A stretch of DNA of 64,000 nt from Bog-105 sp965277855 (lineage in GTDB: Bacteria > Acidobacteriota > Terriglobia > Bryobacterales > Bryobacteraceae): assembly GCA_965277855.1 (NCBI GenBank), contig OZ255847.1:3968001-4032000 (forward strand), read 5' to 3'. Within the stretch, counting starts at the first letter, position 1, and the number at the start of each line of letters is the position of its first letter. Shown in pieces: positions 29,658-39,600 of this stretch. The translations under genes were made by a program, and so were the position numbers. The notes beneath the pieces were generated by a model, which saw only the letters and a program-made list of their open reading frames with translations, was not told where the DNA came from and did no database searches.

Positions 29658-30843
29658 CAAAGAGCAATTTGCGAAGTATCCAGCGCAGGCGAGGGCGCTG
29701 GCCGTGAATAACATTGAGTTGCTGCGTGGTTTGCCGCTGAGTTTCCTCCCACTGCTGCTGCGGGAGACGATCGCATACGATTGGCGGTTTCCCGCCGAAA
29801 AGCGCGAGATCGAGAATCAATTCCGCTATCTGCAGGCGCTGTCGGCGGAGCAGCGAGCGAGCGTGATGACGCCATTTGCGCGCTTGCAGATGGCAGACGA
29901 TCTGGAGAAGTTTGACTGGGTCAATTCACCGGTGCAGTTTTCTGAAAAGCTGAGCGCCTATCTCTGGGCCAGTCACCAGATGGATGACTTTCGCAAGGCC
30001 TCGATCGAGTATGTACACCGGGTGAATGGGGCGAACCCTGCCGCGGCGCTTCCGACCCACAGGCTGGTGATCGCGGTGATCGGACAAGGAGCGGAGGGCC
30101 GTGCCCACCAGTGCTTCCTGAAACTGCGCCCGCACGGAGTACATTACACGAATGTAGTTTCTGAAGCCGGGATGAGTACGATATTCGAAGCAGTGGCGGC
30201 GCGTTCGAAGGCCCATCCGGAGCCATTTGCGCACTGGTACATCGACGGAGATCTGAGTGTGCCTCTGGATGCGCCAGTTGCCTGCGTTTCTTACCACGGT
30301 TTGGAAGGCGCGCGACGGGTATTGTTGAGCAGGATGGTCGCCACGATGCAGCCCGGTGGCGGCGGACCCGAACTGCTCAGGACGCGGCTGGTAATGATGC
30401 AGCCGGAAGAGGTAGGTTTACCGGGTGGTGAGCAGGATGCGGTTTTGAGCCGGTTTAAATTGAGCCTTTTGACGGAAGGGTCGGGTACACAGATTTTCAG
30501 CACCAGTTTTGTACAGTGGGCAGCGCGTGAAACTTTGCGCCGGGCGCAGCCGTTGACACTGCTGGCGCGATTTACCCCGAGACAGCGGGAGAGCCTGATC
30601 CGAAGACTAGAGGCGGGCGAGGAAAAGGCAGCAGTCGATCCGGAAGCTTCTCTGATAGACGCCGATATGGGGGCTTACTACACCTGGATCAACGAGGAGC
30701 GATTGCCAGAGGCCGAGCGAGCCACATTCCTGACCTGGTTCGAAGGCCAGAAGCAGGCGTTTGCCTCGGGACCGGGATTGGCTGCGGCGACCACTGATAA
30801 CACGGCGATTGGATTGGGCGACATTCTAAAGAAGATCGCCTGA
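29638..30843 (+). CDS. Uncharacterised 401-residue protein overlapping gatB
   Basis: No family recognised. It begins at a GTG inside the gatB end (20-base overlap), which suggests translational coupling. The sequence is soluble and mixed alpha/beta. The first 130 residues are helical and rich in Leu, Arg and Trp (LLRGLPLSFLPLLLRETIAY, then a basic YDWRFPAEKREIE); the middle has a Rossmann-like strand and turn, HRLVIAVIGQGAEGRAHQCF, and APVACVSYHGLEGARRVLLS; the end is helical. No signal peptide, no metal motif. A possible nucleotide-binding or glycosyltransferase-like core is only a guess from the strand-turn pattern. lacI follows after 58 bases. Confidence 0.8.
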   Translation: MLPQSLNKEQFAKYPAQARALAVNNIELLRGLPLSFLPLLLRETIAYDWRFPAEKREIENQFRYLQALSAEQRASVMTPFARLQMADDLEKFDWVNSPVQFSEKLSAYLWASHQMDDFRKASIEYVHRVNGANPAAALPTHRLVIAVIGQGAEGRAHQCFLKLRPHGVHYTNVVSEAGMSTIFEAVAARSKAHPEPFAHWYIDGDLSVPLDAPVACVSYHGLEGARRVLLSRMVATMQPGGGGPELLRTRLVMMQPEEVGLPGGEQDAVLSRFKLSLLTEGSGTQIFSTSFVQWAARETLRRAQPLTLLARFTPRQRESLIRRLEAGEEKAAVDPEASLIDADMGAYYTWINEERLPEAERATFLTWFEGQKQAFASGPGLAAATTDNTAIGLGDILKKIA

Positions 30844-30901
30844 GCGAAGAGCGATTGCTGCGAAGAGCCTCAGTAAAGAAGCGGGAAACGCCAGAAGAGA
30901 C

Positions 30902-32023
30902 GTGGGGAACAAAGCGAAGCTGAAGAGCGAAACGGCGCAGCGGCCTGTGGGTATCAAAGAGATTGCGGCCAAGTTAAATATCTCGATCGGCACGGTCGAT
31001 CGCGCGTTGCATGGGCGGCCGGGCATTAATGCAACCACTGCGGCGAAGGTTCTCAAGACGGCGCAGGCGCTAGGCTACAAGCCGAATGTGGGGGCGCGTC
31101 TGCTGAAGCTGAATCGGAAACTGATCATCTCGGTTCATCTTCCAAAAGAAATCGCGGCGTTTTTCGATTTACTGAGGAATTCGATCCGAGAGGCAGCGAG
31201 GCCATTTCAATCGACGGTGGAGCTGCGGTTCCGGCAATATCCGACGTTAGACGAAGGAGATGTGGCGGCTTTTGAAGAAGCGCTGCGTGAGCCGGTGGAC
31301 GGCATTATCATGGCGCCCGGGAATCCCCGCCGGCTACAGCCGCTGATCAAGATAGCCGTAGCGCAAGGCACGCCGGTGGTTTGCGTGGCGACCGATGCTC
31401 CTTCGACGGAACGCCTCACCAGTATTTCAGCAGACCCGCATGTGGGGGGCGGCATGGCGGCGGAGATGCTGACGCGCTGCGTGCGCAAGCCTGGTCCGGC
31501 GCTTGTGATCACGGGCAACTTGCGAGTGGTCGATCATACCGAGAAGCTGCAAGGTTTTGCGGAGCGACTCTCCATGATGGGGAGCGCGCTTGCGCTGGTA
31601 CCGGTGTTAGAAACCCACGATCATCCGGCGGAAGCAGAACAGAAGACGCGCGAAGCGGTGGCGCGGTATCCGGACGTGAGCGCTGTCTACGTGACGACGG
31701 CGAACTCGCTACCGGTTCTCGATGCGTTGAAGCAAACGGGACACCTCGGTAAGATCTCGATCGTAACGACGGACTTGTTTCCCGGTCTGGTGCCCTACAT
31801 TCGCAGTGGAGCGGTGCTAGCGAGCATTTATCAACGGCCGCAATCACAAGGCAGGATTGCTTTCCAAACTATGTATCATTACCTGACGGATCGCCGTCTG
31901 CCCCCGCGAATTTATCCGCTGCCGCCGCACTTAGTGCTGCAGAGCAATCTAGACCTGTTTCTCGAGATCGTCAATGCCAGTCACGACGATGGAAGTAATT
32001 CGGAGGCGGGATCGGATTCCTGA
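30902..32023 (+). CDS. LacI-family transcriptional regulator
   Basis: A 373-residue sugar-responsive regulator. The N-terminal helix-turn-helix (about 17-40: GIKEIAAKLNISIGTVDRAL) with hinge helix up to GYKPNVGARLLK is followed by a periplasmic-binding-protein-like effector domain (LIISVHLPKEIAAFFDLL, DGIIMAPGNP, PALVITGN, ISIVTTDLFPGLVPYIRSG). SIGTVDRALHGR and the overall style match the branch near ribose/galactose-type regulators. Start is GTG at 30902. It converges on the TPR gene of the glycoside locus, so the likely targets are the two divergent promoters at 36.4-36.5 kb, each with an AACGTACAC word. Confidence 0.92.
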   Translation: MGNKAKLKSETAQRPVGIKEIAAKLNISIGTVDRALHGRPGINATTAAKVLKTAQALGYKPNVGARLLKLNRKLIISVHLPKEIAAFFDLLRNSIREAARPFQSTVELRFRQYPTLDEGDVAAFEEALREPVDGIIMAPGNPRRLQPLIKIAVAQGTPVVCVATDAPSTERLTSISADPHVGGGMAAEMLTRCVRKPGPALVITGNLRVVDHTEKLQGFAERLSMMGSALALVPVLETHDHPAEAEQKTREAVARYPDVSAVYVTTANSLPVLDALKQTGHLGKISIVTTDLFPGLVPYIRSGAVLASIYQRPQSQGRIAFQTMYHYLTDRRLPPRIYPLPPHLVLQSNLDLFLEIVNASHDDGSNSEAGSDS

Positions 32024-32034
32024 GGCGGAGTGAA

Positions 32035-32931
32035 TTAGGGTTCGCGCAATTCGTTGACAGCTTTGAATTCCTGGCGCGCCCGTTTTGCCTGTCCGGCTTT
32101 TGCATAGAGTTGGGCCAGCTTGTAATGGGCTGAGCGCCATGCTGGACGATATTGAACCGCTTTTTCCAGTTCGCGGACCGCCATTTCCGGCTGATCATTT
32201 TCGGCGTAGAGGGAACCCAGTTCGTAGTGAGCCTGAGCAAAGGCCGGATCGTCTTTGAGCGCCCGCAGCAGGTATTCTCTGGCCGGATTCGATTCTGGTT
32301 CAGGCCGGGAGCGCAGGCTCATCGCGTAGTAGTAGTTGGCGGCGGCGTTTTCGGGGTACAGGCGTGCGAACCGTTCGAGCCGCGATTCCACCTGGTTGGA
32401 TAAGTCGGGCGCGATGCCGATCATCTTGCCCAAGAATTCGAGGGGGCGCGGGTCGTCGGGATTGAGATCTACAGCGCGGCAGAGGGTTTCGACTGCGTCC
32501 TGATACTGGCCGAGTGAGTATTGAGCGACGCCTAAGCCGACGCGTAACTTTGCCGACTGCGGGAAGCGGGTTACCGAATAAGAGAAGACCTGCAGCGCTT
32601 CCCGATAGCCTTTGTATTTCAAGAGCTGCGATCCAAAGGCGAAAAGATTCTGTTCGGAGGGATCGGCGCGCGCGGCAATCTGATACTGGTTGGCGGCCTC
32701 GCGGAAGTTGCCTGCGGCCTCTTCGCAATCGGCGAGCAGGCGATGGGTCTCGGGCTGTTCGCGCGCTTTTAAGTCTGCCCGGAGCGAGGCGCAGGATTGG
32801 GCAGGGGCCGCCCGGAGAACAGAACTCCAAAGGGAGAGAGCAAGCACGGAGAAACAGAGCAGGCGAAGTGCCGCACTACCAATAGAACTTGAGGGCAAAT
32901 TGCAGTTCCCGGGCATCGTTCGGGTTGTCAC
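32035..32931 (-). CDS. Exported TPR-repeat protein
   Basis: Up to 298 residues. A hydrophobic stretch (LRLLCFSVLALSLWSSVLRA, ending AAPAQSC) is a signal peptide or anchor, so the true start may be the ATG at 32916 or later; the longest frame overlaps the receptor gene by 56 bases. The body consists of about six tetratricopeptide repeats, for example ANQYQIAARADPSEQNLFAF, GLGVAQYSLGQYQDAVETLC, AHYELGSLYAENDQPEMAVR and AHYKLAQLYAKAGQAKRARQ. TPRs bind partner proteins; here it directly follows a TonB-dependent receptor and could be its periplasmic partner. It converges with lacI, 11 bases apart. Confidence 0.85.
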   Translation of the reverse strand: MTTRTMPGNCNLPSSSIGSAALRLLCFSVLALSLWSSVLRAAPAQSCASLRADLKAREQPETHRLLADCEEAAGNFREAANQYQIAARADPSEQNLFAFGSQLLKYKGYREALQVFSYSVTRFPQSAKLRVGLGVAQYSLGQYQDAVETLCRAVDLNPDDPRPLEFLGKMIGIAPDLSNQVESRLERFARLYPENAAANYYYAMSLRSRPEPESNPAREYLLRALKDDPAFAQAHYELGSLYAENDQPEMAVRELEKAVQYRPAWRSAHYKLAQLYAKAGQAKRARQEFKAVNELREP

Positions 32932-35900
32932 GAGTGGCCGTGATCTGTCCGAAGTTTACTGTGTTTACGTAGTTCAGGTTGGATGGCAGGGCAAAATTTG
33001 GCGTATTGGATAAGTTAAAGGATTCGGCGCGGAATTCAAAACGCCGCGTTTCGCCCAGTGGAAAGCTCTTGAACAGAGACAGATCCAACCGGCGGAAAGC
33101 GGGCCCATACACTTGTCCCTGGCCTCCGCCCAATGGTGAAAGATCAGTTTGACCGATGGAGGAAACAGCCGCCGGCGTGGCGAAGGCAGCAGCATTATAG
33201 AAATGGCTCACGCTTTGACCGGCGTACGGATCGCTCCCCGAGACGCCGTTGGCATTGCAACCGGTGCCCGCGCCGGTGGCTGTTGCGCAGGGAACTGTTT
33301 GGGGCTGACCTGTGTTGACGGTGAGAATCCAGTTCATGCTCCAATTCCCCAGGATAAATTGGGCGAACCGGTTTGAACCTGTACCGAGATAAGACTTACC
33401 TCTGCCAACCGGAAGCTCATAGGTGCCGCTGCCTGTAAAGGCGTGACGGACATCGAAAGCGGCGGGGCCATAGTCGCCTTGAATGCCGATGATTCCGGTG
33501 GCTCGGTAGCCCTGCAGGCCGCCGCCGTTCAGAGAATCTCCGGCATCGGTGAGCGTCTTCTGAAAGGCATAAGAGATCAGGAGAGCGAGGCCATTCGAAT
33601 AGCGCTTTTCGAGCTTGACCTGCAGCGCGTTGTAGCTGGAGATGCCAATGGTATCGAGATACGGAGAGCCGCGCGCAAAATCCGGGAAGGCGATGAAGTT
33701 CTGGGGATTTGAATTCAACGGAAGCAGCTGATGTTGCAGATTTGTGCTTGGGGAAGATTCAAGATGGCGCGAGACGCCACCGACATACGAGGCCTGGACC
33801 GAAGTGCTTGCCGCGAGCAGGTGTTCGACAGAAAAATTATAGTTTTCGTAGTAAGGTGTTTTGTAATTCAATTGAATGCCGCGGAGTGCCAGCCCATTCG
33901 CATCCACCAAAGAGGCGCTGAGTGGAATCGCGGTCAAGCCATTCTGGAGGGTGGCATAAGCGCCGTTCGAGTATTGGATAGGCGTGGCGGGATCAGGGGA
34001 GGGAAAGCTGAAGGAGAATTGAAAGGGATAGTTATAGCCAAGGCTTGGATAGCCGCCGCGGTTTTCAAAAGCGCCATAGTACATTCCGTATCCGGCGCGG
34101 ACCACCCAGCGATCTGAAGGACGAAACGCGATGCCGAGGCGCGGCGCAAAATTCGTGGTCTGCACGTTGGTGAGACCGGATCCATATTTGTTGGTGTAGA
34201 CGAGCTTAATGCCATCCTGCTGCAGGAGCTGATTAAAACTCGGCGAGAGAACCGGATTGTTTTGGCGGGAGGCAGGAATCAAATACTCAGCTGAACCGAA
34301 GGGGGTGCCTGGAATGAAGTTGGCCTGGGCATTGTAGGTCTCGCCGGTTGGACTGAACCACTCGTAGCGAAGGCCCAAGTTTAGGGTGAGTCTGGAAGTC
34401 AATTTCCAATCGTCCTGGAAAAAACCACCCCAGTAGGAACGCTTGGCGGCGACGCCGCCGAAATTAGAAGCGCTCACTGAGTTGGAGCCGCCCACGAGGT
34501 TGGGGCCGCCGACAGCTGAGGCCATGGGCGTCAATAGCAGCTGAGCGATGCCGGTGCTGTTGTCGGTGACGCCTGGAATAGATGTATAGGTCCCGTTGAA
34601 ATCGAATGCGCCGCGCGAGGTAGGCGGGGCTTCCCAGGGGAACTTGATGTTTTGATACTCGACGCCAGTTTTGAAGGTGTGCGGCCCGTAGATTTTAGTG
34701 AGGTTCTCGGTTAGCTGGATGGTATTGCTGTATCGATCGCTGACGAGCCATTCGGCAGCGCCTAAATTCGTCAGGCTACCAAGGGTGATGTATGGCAGTC
34801 CGCCGTTGCCGGGCGTTTGTAAAACGCCTGGTATGCCGAATTTTTCCGGAATGTTGCTGGTATCGGAGCCGTAGGCTTGCTGGCGTATGGTGTGTTCCCG
34901 ATTGAAACCGGCACGCGCTTCGTTGACGAGCGTGCTGCTAAACGAGTGGGTGTAACTCAAGGCCGCGCCCTGGGCATCGGCTGTCTGATCGCCGTTAGCA
35001 AAACCGCCGCCGTCCGCATAGCCGGTAAAAGGTCCAGGGAATTGGGACGGGCTGTGCGAATAGCTGTAGCGCAAGAAGGCCTGATCCTTCTCTGAAAAGT
35101 ATTGATCGAGACGCGCGTCGAAAGCATTCGTATCGGTAGTGTTTTTGCGATTCACGCTGTAGTTGTTGAGGAGTCCGGGCTGGGTGGGAGCCGGATACAG
35201 GGACAGGAGATTGAGGGCGAGCGGGTCGAGGCGGCCGGCGGGAATGATATTGCCGGCAAAGGGCTGTCGGACGAACTTGCCGCCGGGAAGCTGCCGCGTG
35301 GTGGCCGGATCGAAGACCGTTCCAGTGGGAAAAGAGCGGCCGAGCGCATCGGTGTAACTGCCGGTTTGGGAGTTTACGAGATCCGACAGATTGGTGAAGC
35401 CGCTGCTGCGCTCCAAGGCGGTGGGAACGGTGGCAGTCTGGGGCGCAGCCTGGCGGATGCGCGTGCCCTCATAATCGCCGAACCAAAAAGTCTTGTTGCG
35501 TATGATTTTGCCTCCGGCAGTGACGCCGAACTGGTTTTGCCGGAACTCTCCCTTGTTGGTCCGGTTGGCATTTTGAAAGAAATCGGCGGCATCGAGCTTA
35601 TCGTTGCGCAAGAACTCCCAAGCGCTTCCGTGCAACTGATTTGTACCCGATTTGAGAGTGGCGTTTAAGACAGCGCCACCCGCGCGTCCGAACTCCGCGC
35701 TGAAGTCGCTGGTCTGCAGGTTGAACTCGGCAATGGCATCGACAGGAGGTTTAATGACGAAGCTGGCGCTGGCCAGGAAATCGACATCGCTGGTGTTGTT
35801 ATCGATACCATCGAGGAGATAGTTATTCTGGGCCGGCCGGGCGCCGTTGGCTGTGAAGAGCCCTTCGGCATTTTGCCCTCGCCCCTCCTGTTGACCTTGC

Positions 35901-36391
35901 GTGACACCCGGCGCGAGTCGCGCCAGAAAAGTATAATTGCGTCCATTTAAAGGCAGGTTGTTGATTTCGCGGCTTTGCACCACCTGGCCTACCGAGGCGT
36001 TCTCGCTTTGGAGGGAAGCGACGGCTGCCGTCACTTCAATCGAGTTCGAAACCTGGCCCGGGGCGAGAGAGAAATCAACTACCGCCTGTTGCTGAATATC
36101 CAACTGCAGACCCACCTTCTTTTGCGACTGGAATCCCGGCGCTTGGGCGCTCACCGAATACTTGCCGATGCGCAAGGGCGTAAACGTATACTCGCCTCCG
36201 CTCGAGCTGACTGCCGTCTGGCTGACGCCGGTGCCTTCATTGAGGAGAGTCAGCGTAGCGCTCGGAATGACACCGCCGCTCGAATCTTTCACCGTGCCAA
36301 GAATCGTGCCGGTATCAACTTGGGCGTTGGCGGTGAGCGCCACAGCTGCGAGCATGGCGAATGCGAAATGGGGATAAACAAGCCTCGACAT
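32876..36391 (-). CDS. Oar-type TonB-dependent receptor of the glycoside locus
   Basis: A 1171-residue outer-membrane transporter. Signal peptide to ALTANAQ, then a carboxypeptidase-regulatory-like domain (residues about 27-110: GTILGTVKDSSGGVIPSATL), a plug (VQSREINNLPLNGRNYTFL, NNYLLDGIDNNTSD, EFGRAGGAVLNATLKSGTN) and a large beta-barrel ending RELQFALKFYW. Such receptors import bulky ligands, often glycans, with TonB energy. The gene heads a minus-strand unit with the TPR gene and is divergent from DUF5107-porter-GH59. A good promoter (TTGACA-17-TAGTAT) lies 42 bases upstream of the ATG, and a candidate operator overlaps its -35 box. Ligand inferred, not shown: a beta-galactoside-containing glycan or glycolipid. 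Confidence 0.93.
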   Translation of the reverse strand: MSRLVYPHFAFAMLAAVALTANAQVDTGTILGTVKDSSGGVIPSATLTLLNEGTGVSQTAVSSSGGEYTFTPLRIGKYSVSAQAPGFQSQKKVGLQLDIQQQAVVDFSLAPGQVSNSIEVTAAVASLQSENASVGQVVQSREINNLPLNGRNYTFLARLAPGVTQGQQEGRGQNAEGLFTANGARPAQNNYLLDGIDNNTSDVDFLASASFVIKPPVDAIAEFNLQTSDFSAEFGRAGGAVLNATLKSGTNQLHGSAWEFLRNDKLDAADFFQNANRTNKGEFRQNQFGVTAGGKIIRNKTFWFGDYEGTRIRQAAPQTATVPTALERSSGFTNLSDLVNSQTGSYTDALGRSFPTGTVFDPATTRQLPGGKFVRQPFAGNIIPAGRLDPLALNLLSLYPAPTQPGLLNNYSVNRKNTTDTNAFDARLDQYFSEKDQAFLRYSYSHSPSQFPGPFTGYADGGGFANGDQTADAQGAALSYTHSFSSTLVNEARAGFNREHTIRQQAYGSDTSNIPEKFGIPGVLQTPGNGGLPYITLGSLTNLGAAEWLVSDRYSNTIQLTENLTKIYGPHTFKTGVEYQNIKFPWEAPPTSRGAFDFNGTYTSIPGVTDNSTGIAQLLLTPMASAVGGPNLVGGSNSVSASNFGGVAAKRSYWGGFFQDDWKLTSRLTLNLGLRYEWFSPTGETYNAQANFIPGTPFGSAEYLIPASRQNNPVLSPSFNQLLQQDGIKLVYTNKYGSGLTNVQTTNFAPRLGIAFRPSDRWVVRAGYGMYYGAFENRGGYPSLGYNYPFQFSFSFPSPDPATPIQYSNGAYATLQNGLTAIPLSASLVDANGLALRGIQLNYKTPYYENYNFSVEHLLAASTSVQASYVGGVSRHLESSPSTNLQHQLLPLNSNPQNFIAFPDFARGSPYLDTIGISSYNALQVKLEKRYSNGLALLISYAFQKTLTDAGDSLNGGGLQGYRATGIIGIQGDYGPAAFDVRHAFTGSGTYELPVGRGKSYLGTGSNRFAQFILGNWSMNWILTVNTGQPQTVPCATATGAGTGCNANGVSGSDPYAGQSVSHFYNAAAFATPAAVSSIGQTDLSPLGGGQGQVYGPAFRRLDLSLFKSFPLGETRRFEFRAESFNLSNTPNFALPSNLNYVNTVNFGQITATRDNPNDARELQFALKFYW

Positions 36392-36432
36392 GGATGGTTC
36401 CCTTTAGCTCGAAATGTGCTTCAGTGGATGCG

Positions 36433-36461
36433 ATACTATCACCCCAGCAGGTGCCTGTCAA
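36433..36461 (-). promoter_or_regulatory. Promoter of the receptor-TPR unit
   Basis: Minus strand: perfect -35 TTGACA (36461-36456), 17-base spacer, -10 TAGTAT (36438-36433; four of six consensus bases). The start of transcription should be near 36426, leaving a leader of about 35 bases before the receptor ATG at 36391. Confidence 0.6.
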
Positions 36462-36468
36462 CGTACAC
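36460..36468. promoter_or_regulatory. Candidate operator, AACGTACAC copy 1
   Basis: The nine-base word AACGTACAC overlaps the -35 box of the receptor promoter by two bases. An identical copy stands at 36539-36547 at the start point of the opposite promoter. The ACGT centre fits LacI-family operators, and lacI lies at the end of the same locus. Binding is inferred. Confidence 0.45.
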
Positions 36469-36505
36469 GAAGGTTATTTACAGCCAGATTGTTTATGAAT
36501 TCTTT

Positions 36506-36534
36506 TTGCAATGCTACAAAGCCTGTGATCTAAT
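36506..36534 (+). promoter_or_regulatory. Promoter of the DUF5107-porter-GH59 operon
   Basis: Plus strand: -35 TTGCAA (36506-36511), 17-base spacer, -10 TCTAAT (36529-36534; five of six consensus bases). Transcription should start near 36541, inside the second AACGTACAC word, about 70 bases before the ATG at 36609. Confidence 0.5.
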
Positions 36535-36538
36535 CGGT

Positions 36539-36547
36539 AACGTACAC
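36539..36547. promoter_or_regulatory. Candidate operator, AACGTACAC copy 2
   Basis: Identical to the word at 36460-36468, 79 bases away in the same orientation. It covers the predicted transcription start of the DUF5107 operon, a place where a bound LacI-type repressor would block initiation. The spacing would also allow a loop between the two copies. Binding is inferred. Confidence 0.45.
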
Positions 36548-36608
36548 AGGAAACACGCCGCGCATCTTGCGTTCCCCAGGGTCCGAGAGAGGGCGATTTC
36601 CGGCAATC

Positions 36609-39600
36609 ATGTCCAGCCAGCGAAAGCTTGTTCTCCCTCCCGCGCCTTCCGGCGAGAAGGGGATTGTGCAGTGCTGGGCGGCGCCGGTTGTGATCCCGAC
36701 GTACTGCCCAATGCCTCCCGAAAAGAATCCGATGTTTCTCGAGAGCCGAGTCTATCAAGGCAGCAGCGGGAGCGTGTATCCGTTGCCGTTCACCGAACGC
36801 ATCGCACGTGAACCGGTAGCGCGGGAATGGCAAGCAATTCATCTGGAGAACGACTATCTGCGGGTGATGATCCTGCCGGAATTGGGAGGGCGGATTCATG
36901 TGGGGCTGGACAAGACGAATGGCTACGATTTTTTTTACCGGCAGAATGTCATCAAGCCGGCGCTGGTTGGCTTAGCTGGTCCGTGGATTTCGGGAGGGGT
37001 GGAATTTAATTGGCCGCAACATCACAGACCGGGGACTTACATGCCAGTGGAGGTGGTCTGGGAAGCGGGCGCCGATGGATCGATTACAGCGTGGTGCGGA
37101 GATCACGATCCGCTCGACCGCCTGCAAGGAACGCATGGCATTTGCCTGCATCCAGGCAAAGCGCACATCGAGTTGAAGGTCCGGCTTTACAACCGGACGC
37201 CGCTCAGGCAAACGTTCCTGTGGTGGGCAAACATGGCGGTGCAGGTACACGAGCGGTATCAATCGTTTTTTGCGCCCGATGTCCATTACGTGGCGGATCA
37301 CGCCAAACGGGCGACCAGCACATTTCCGCGTTGTGAGGGAGTGTATTACGGGATCGATTATGGGGCGAGGCCTACGGAAGGGGTACGGGCTGAAGAGTCG
37401 CCGGGACATTTTGTTCCGCCTGGCGATTACCCAGCGAACGATCTGAGCTGGTATGCCAATATCCCTGTTCCCACTAGTTACATGGCGCTCGATTCGAAGG
37501 GTGATTTCTTTGGCGGCTACGATCACCGGCGAGAGGCAGGTTTGGTGCATGTGGCGAACCATCATATTGCGCCGGGCAAGAAGCAGTGGACCTGGGGCAA
37601 TGGTGAATTCGGCTATGCATGGGATCGGAACTTAACGGACGAGGACGGTCCGTACGTGGAATTAATGGCGGGTGTTTACACGGATAATCAGCCCGATTTT
37701 TCGTTTCTTTCGCCGGGAGAAGTGAAAACGTTCAGCCAGTATTGGTACCCGATTCAGCGGATGGGCGTGCCGACCAAGGCGAACCGGCAGGCGGCGCTAC
37801 GCGTGGAAGTGGCGGCTGATCTAAGGGTGGTCCGACTGGCATTGTGCGTAACGGAGGAGTATCAGGATGCGTTGCTTTCTCTCGAATGGCAGCGGGCCGG
37901 CAGCGAGACAAGATGCGTTGGCCGATGGACGGCGCAGTTAAGACCTGGTCAAGCCTTTCAGGTCGAGGCGGAACTACCGTCCGAGATGGGCCGGGAGGAT
38001 CTCCGGGTGACGTTACGTGATAGCGAAGGCGACGAGATACTTTCTTACCGCAGTGACGAATTTGCTGGAAAGGGCGGAGCCGCTCCGGAGCCGGCTACAG
38101 AACCTGGGCAGCCGTCCGAGATAGCGACAATTGAGGAGCTCAATCTGATCGGGCAGCACCTGACGCAATACCGGCATGCAACCAGAAGTCCCGTGTCGTA
38201 CTGGCAGGAGGCGATCCGGCGCGATCCGGGCGACAGCCGGGCGAACCATGCATTGGGTGTGTGGCATCTGCGTGGCGGCGAATTCCAGCTGGCGGAAGGA
38301 TATTTTCGAACCAGCATCGAGCGCCTGACTGCTTGCAACCCAAATCCGGCAGAGGGCGACGCTTGCTATCATCTGGGGCTGGCGCTGCGCTACCAAGGAC
38401 GCCGCAAGGAGGCGTATGACTCGCTTTATAAAGCGGCCTGGAACTATGCCACCCGCAGTTGCGCTTATCATGCTTTGGCGGAACTCGATGCGGCAAACGG
38501 TCATCTGGCCGCGTCGCTCGATCATTTGACATTGTCATTACGCACGAATGCCGACAATGCGAACGCCCGTAATCTTGGCGCAGTGATCTTTCGCAAGATG
38601 GGACGAGAGGCGGACGCGCGGAGCTGGCTGGAGCAGAATCTGGCATTGAATCCCACCGACCAGTGGGCGCGGTATCTGGATCGGGGAACAAGGCCGGCGA
38701 ACAACCAAATGGCGCTCGACCTGGCGTTCGACTATGCGAGAGCCGGCCTCGATTCTGAAGCGTGCGGTGTGCTGGAGACGGCTGACTTGAGGGCGGCGGA
38801 TGGCAGCGTACCGATGGTTTGTTACGCACTCGGGTACTTCTACTCAAATCGAGGCGATGAGCGCGCGGCAACGCGCTGGTTGACGAAAGCAAGCGAGGCT
38901 GCACCGAATCTTTGTTTCCCAAGCAGGCTAGAAGAGATGTCGATTCTGGCGTGGGCAGCCGATCGCGAGAAGTTTGACGCGAAGGTACAGTATTATCTGG
39001 GCAATCTGCTTTACGATCGCAGGCGTTATGGAGAGGCGATTGAGCGGTGGGAAGCGTCAGTAGCGATCAATGCCGGCTTTGCGACGGCATGGCGGAATCT
39101 TGGCATTGCGTATTTCAATGTTCTAAGAGATCCGGTGCGAGCTTTGAACGCTTATGAGGCGGCGTTTCAAATCGACCGTGGCGACGCGCGTGTTTTCTAT
39201 GAGCGCGACCAGCTCTGGAAGAGAACCGGTGAGCGGCCTTCCAGACGTCTAGAAGAAATGCAGGCACACCGCGAGCTGATCGAGTTGCGCGACGATCTCT
39301 CGATCGAGCTGGCAGCAGTTTTTAACCAGGAGGGGCAGCACCGGGAGGCGCAGTCTGTTCTGCTGTCACGCACGTTTCAACCCTGGGAAGGCGGGGAAGG
39401 ACTGGCCATTGCGCAGCACGTTCGCACGCACATATCGCTAGGACGCCGCGCGCTGGTGGAAGGTGACGCAGCGGCGGCCCAAGTTCTCTTTGCAGCCGCT
39501 CTAGGCACTCCGGTCAACCTGGGCGAAGCGAAACACCCGTTAGCAAACCAGGCCAATATCTTTTACTGGATGGGTGAGGCCAGCGAACGGCTCGGTGACC

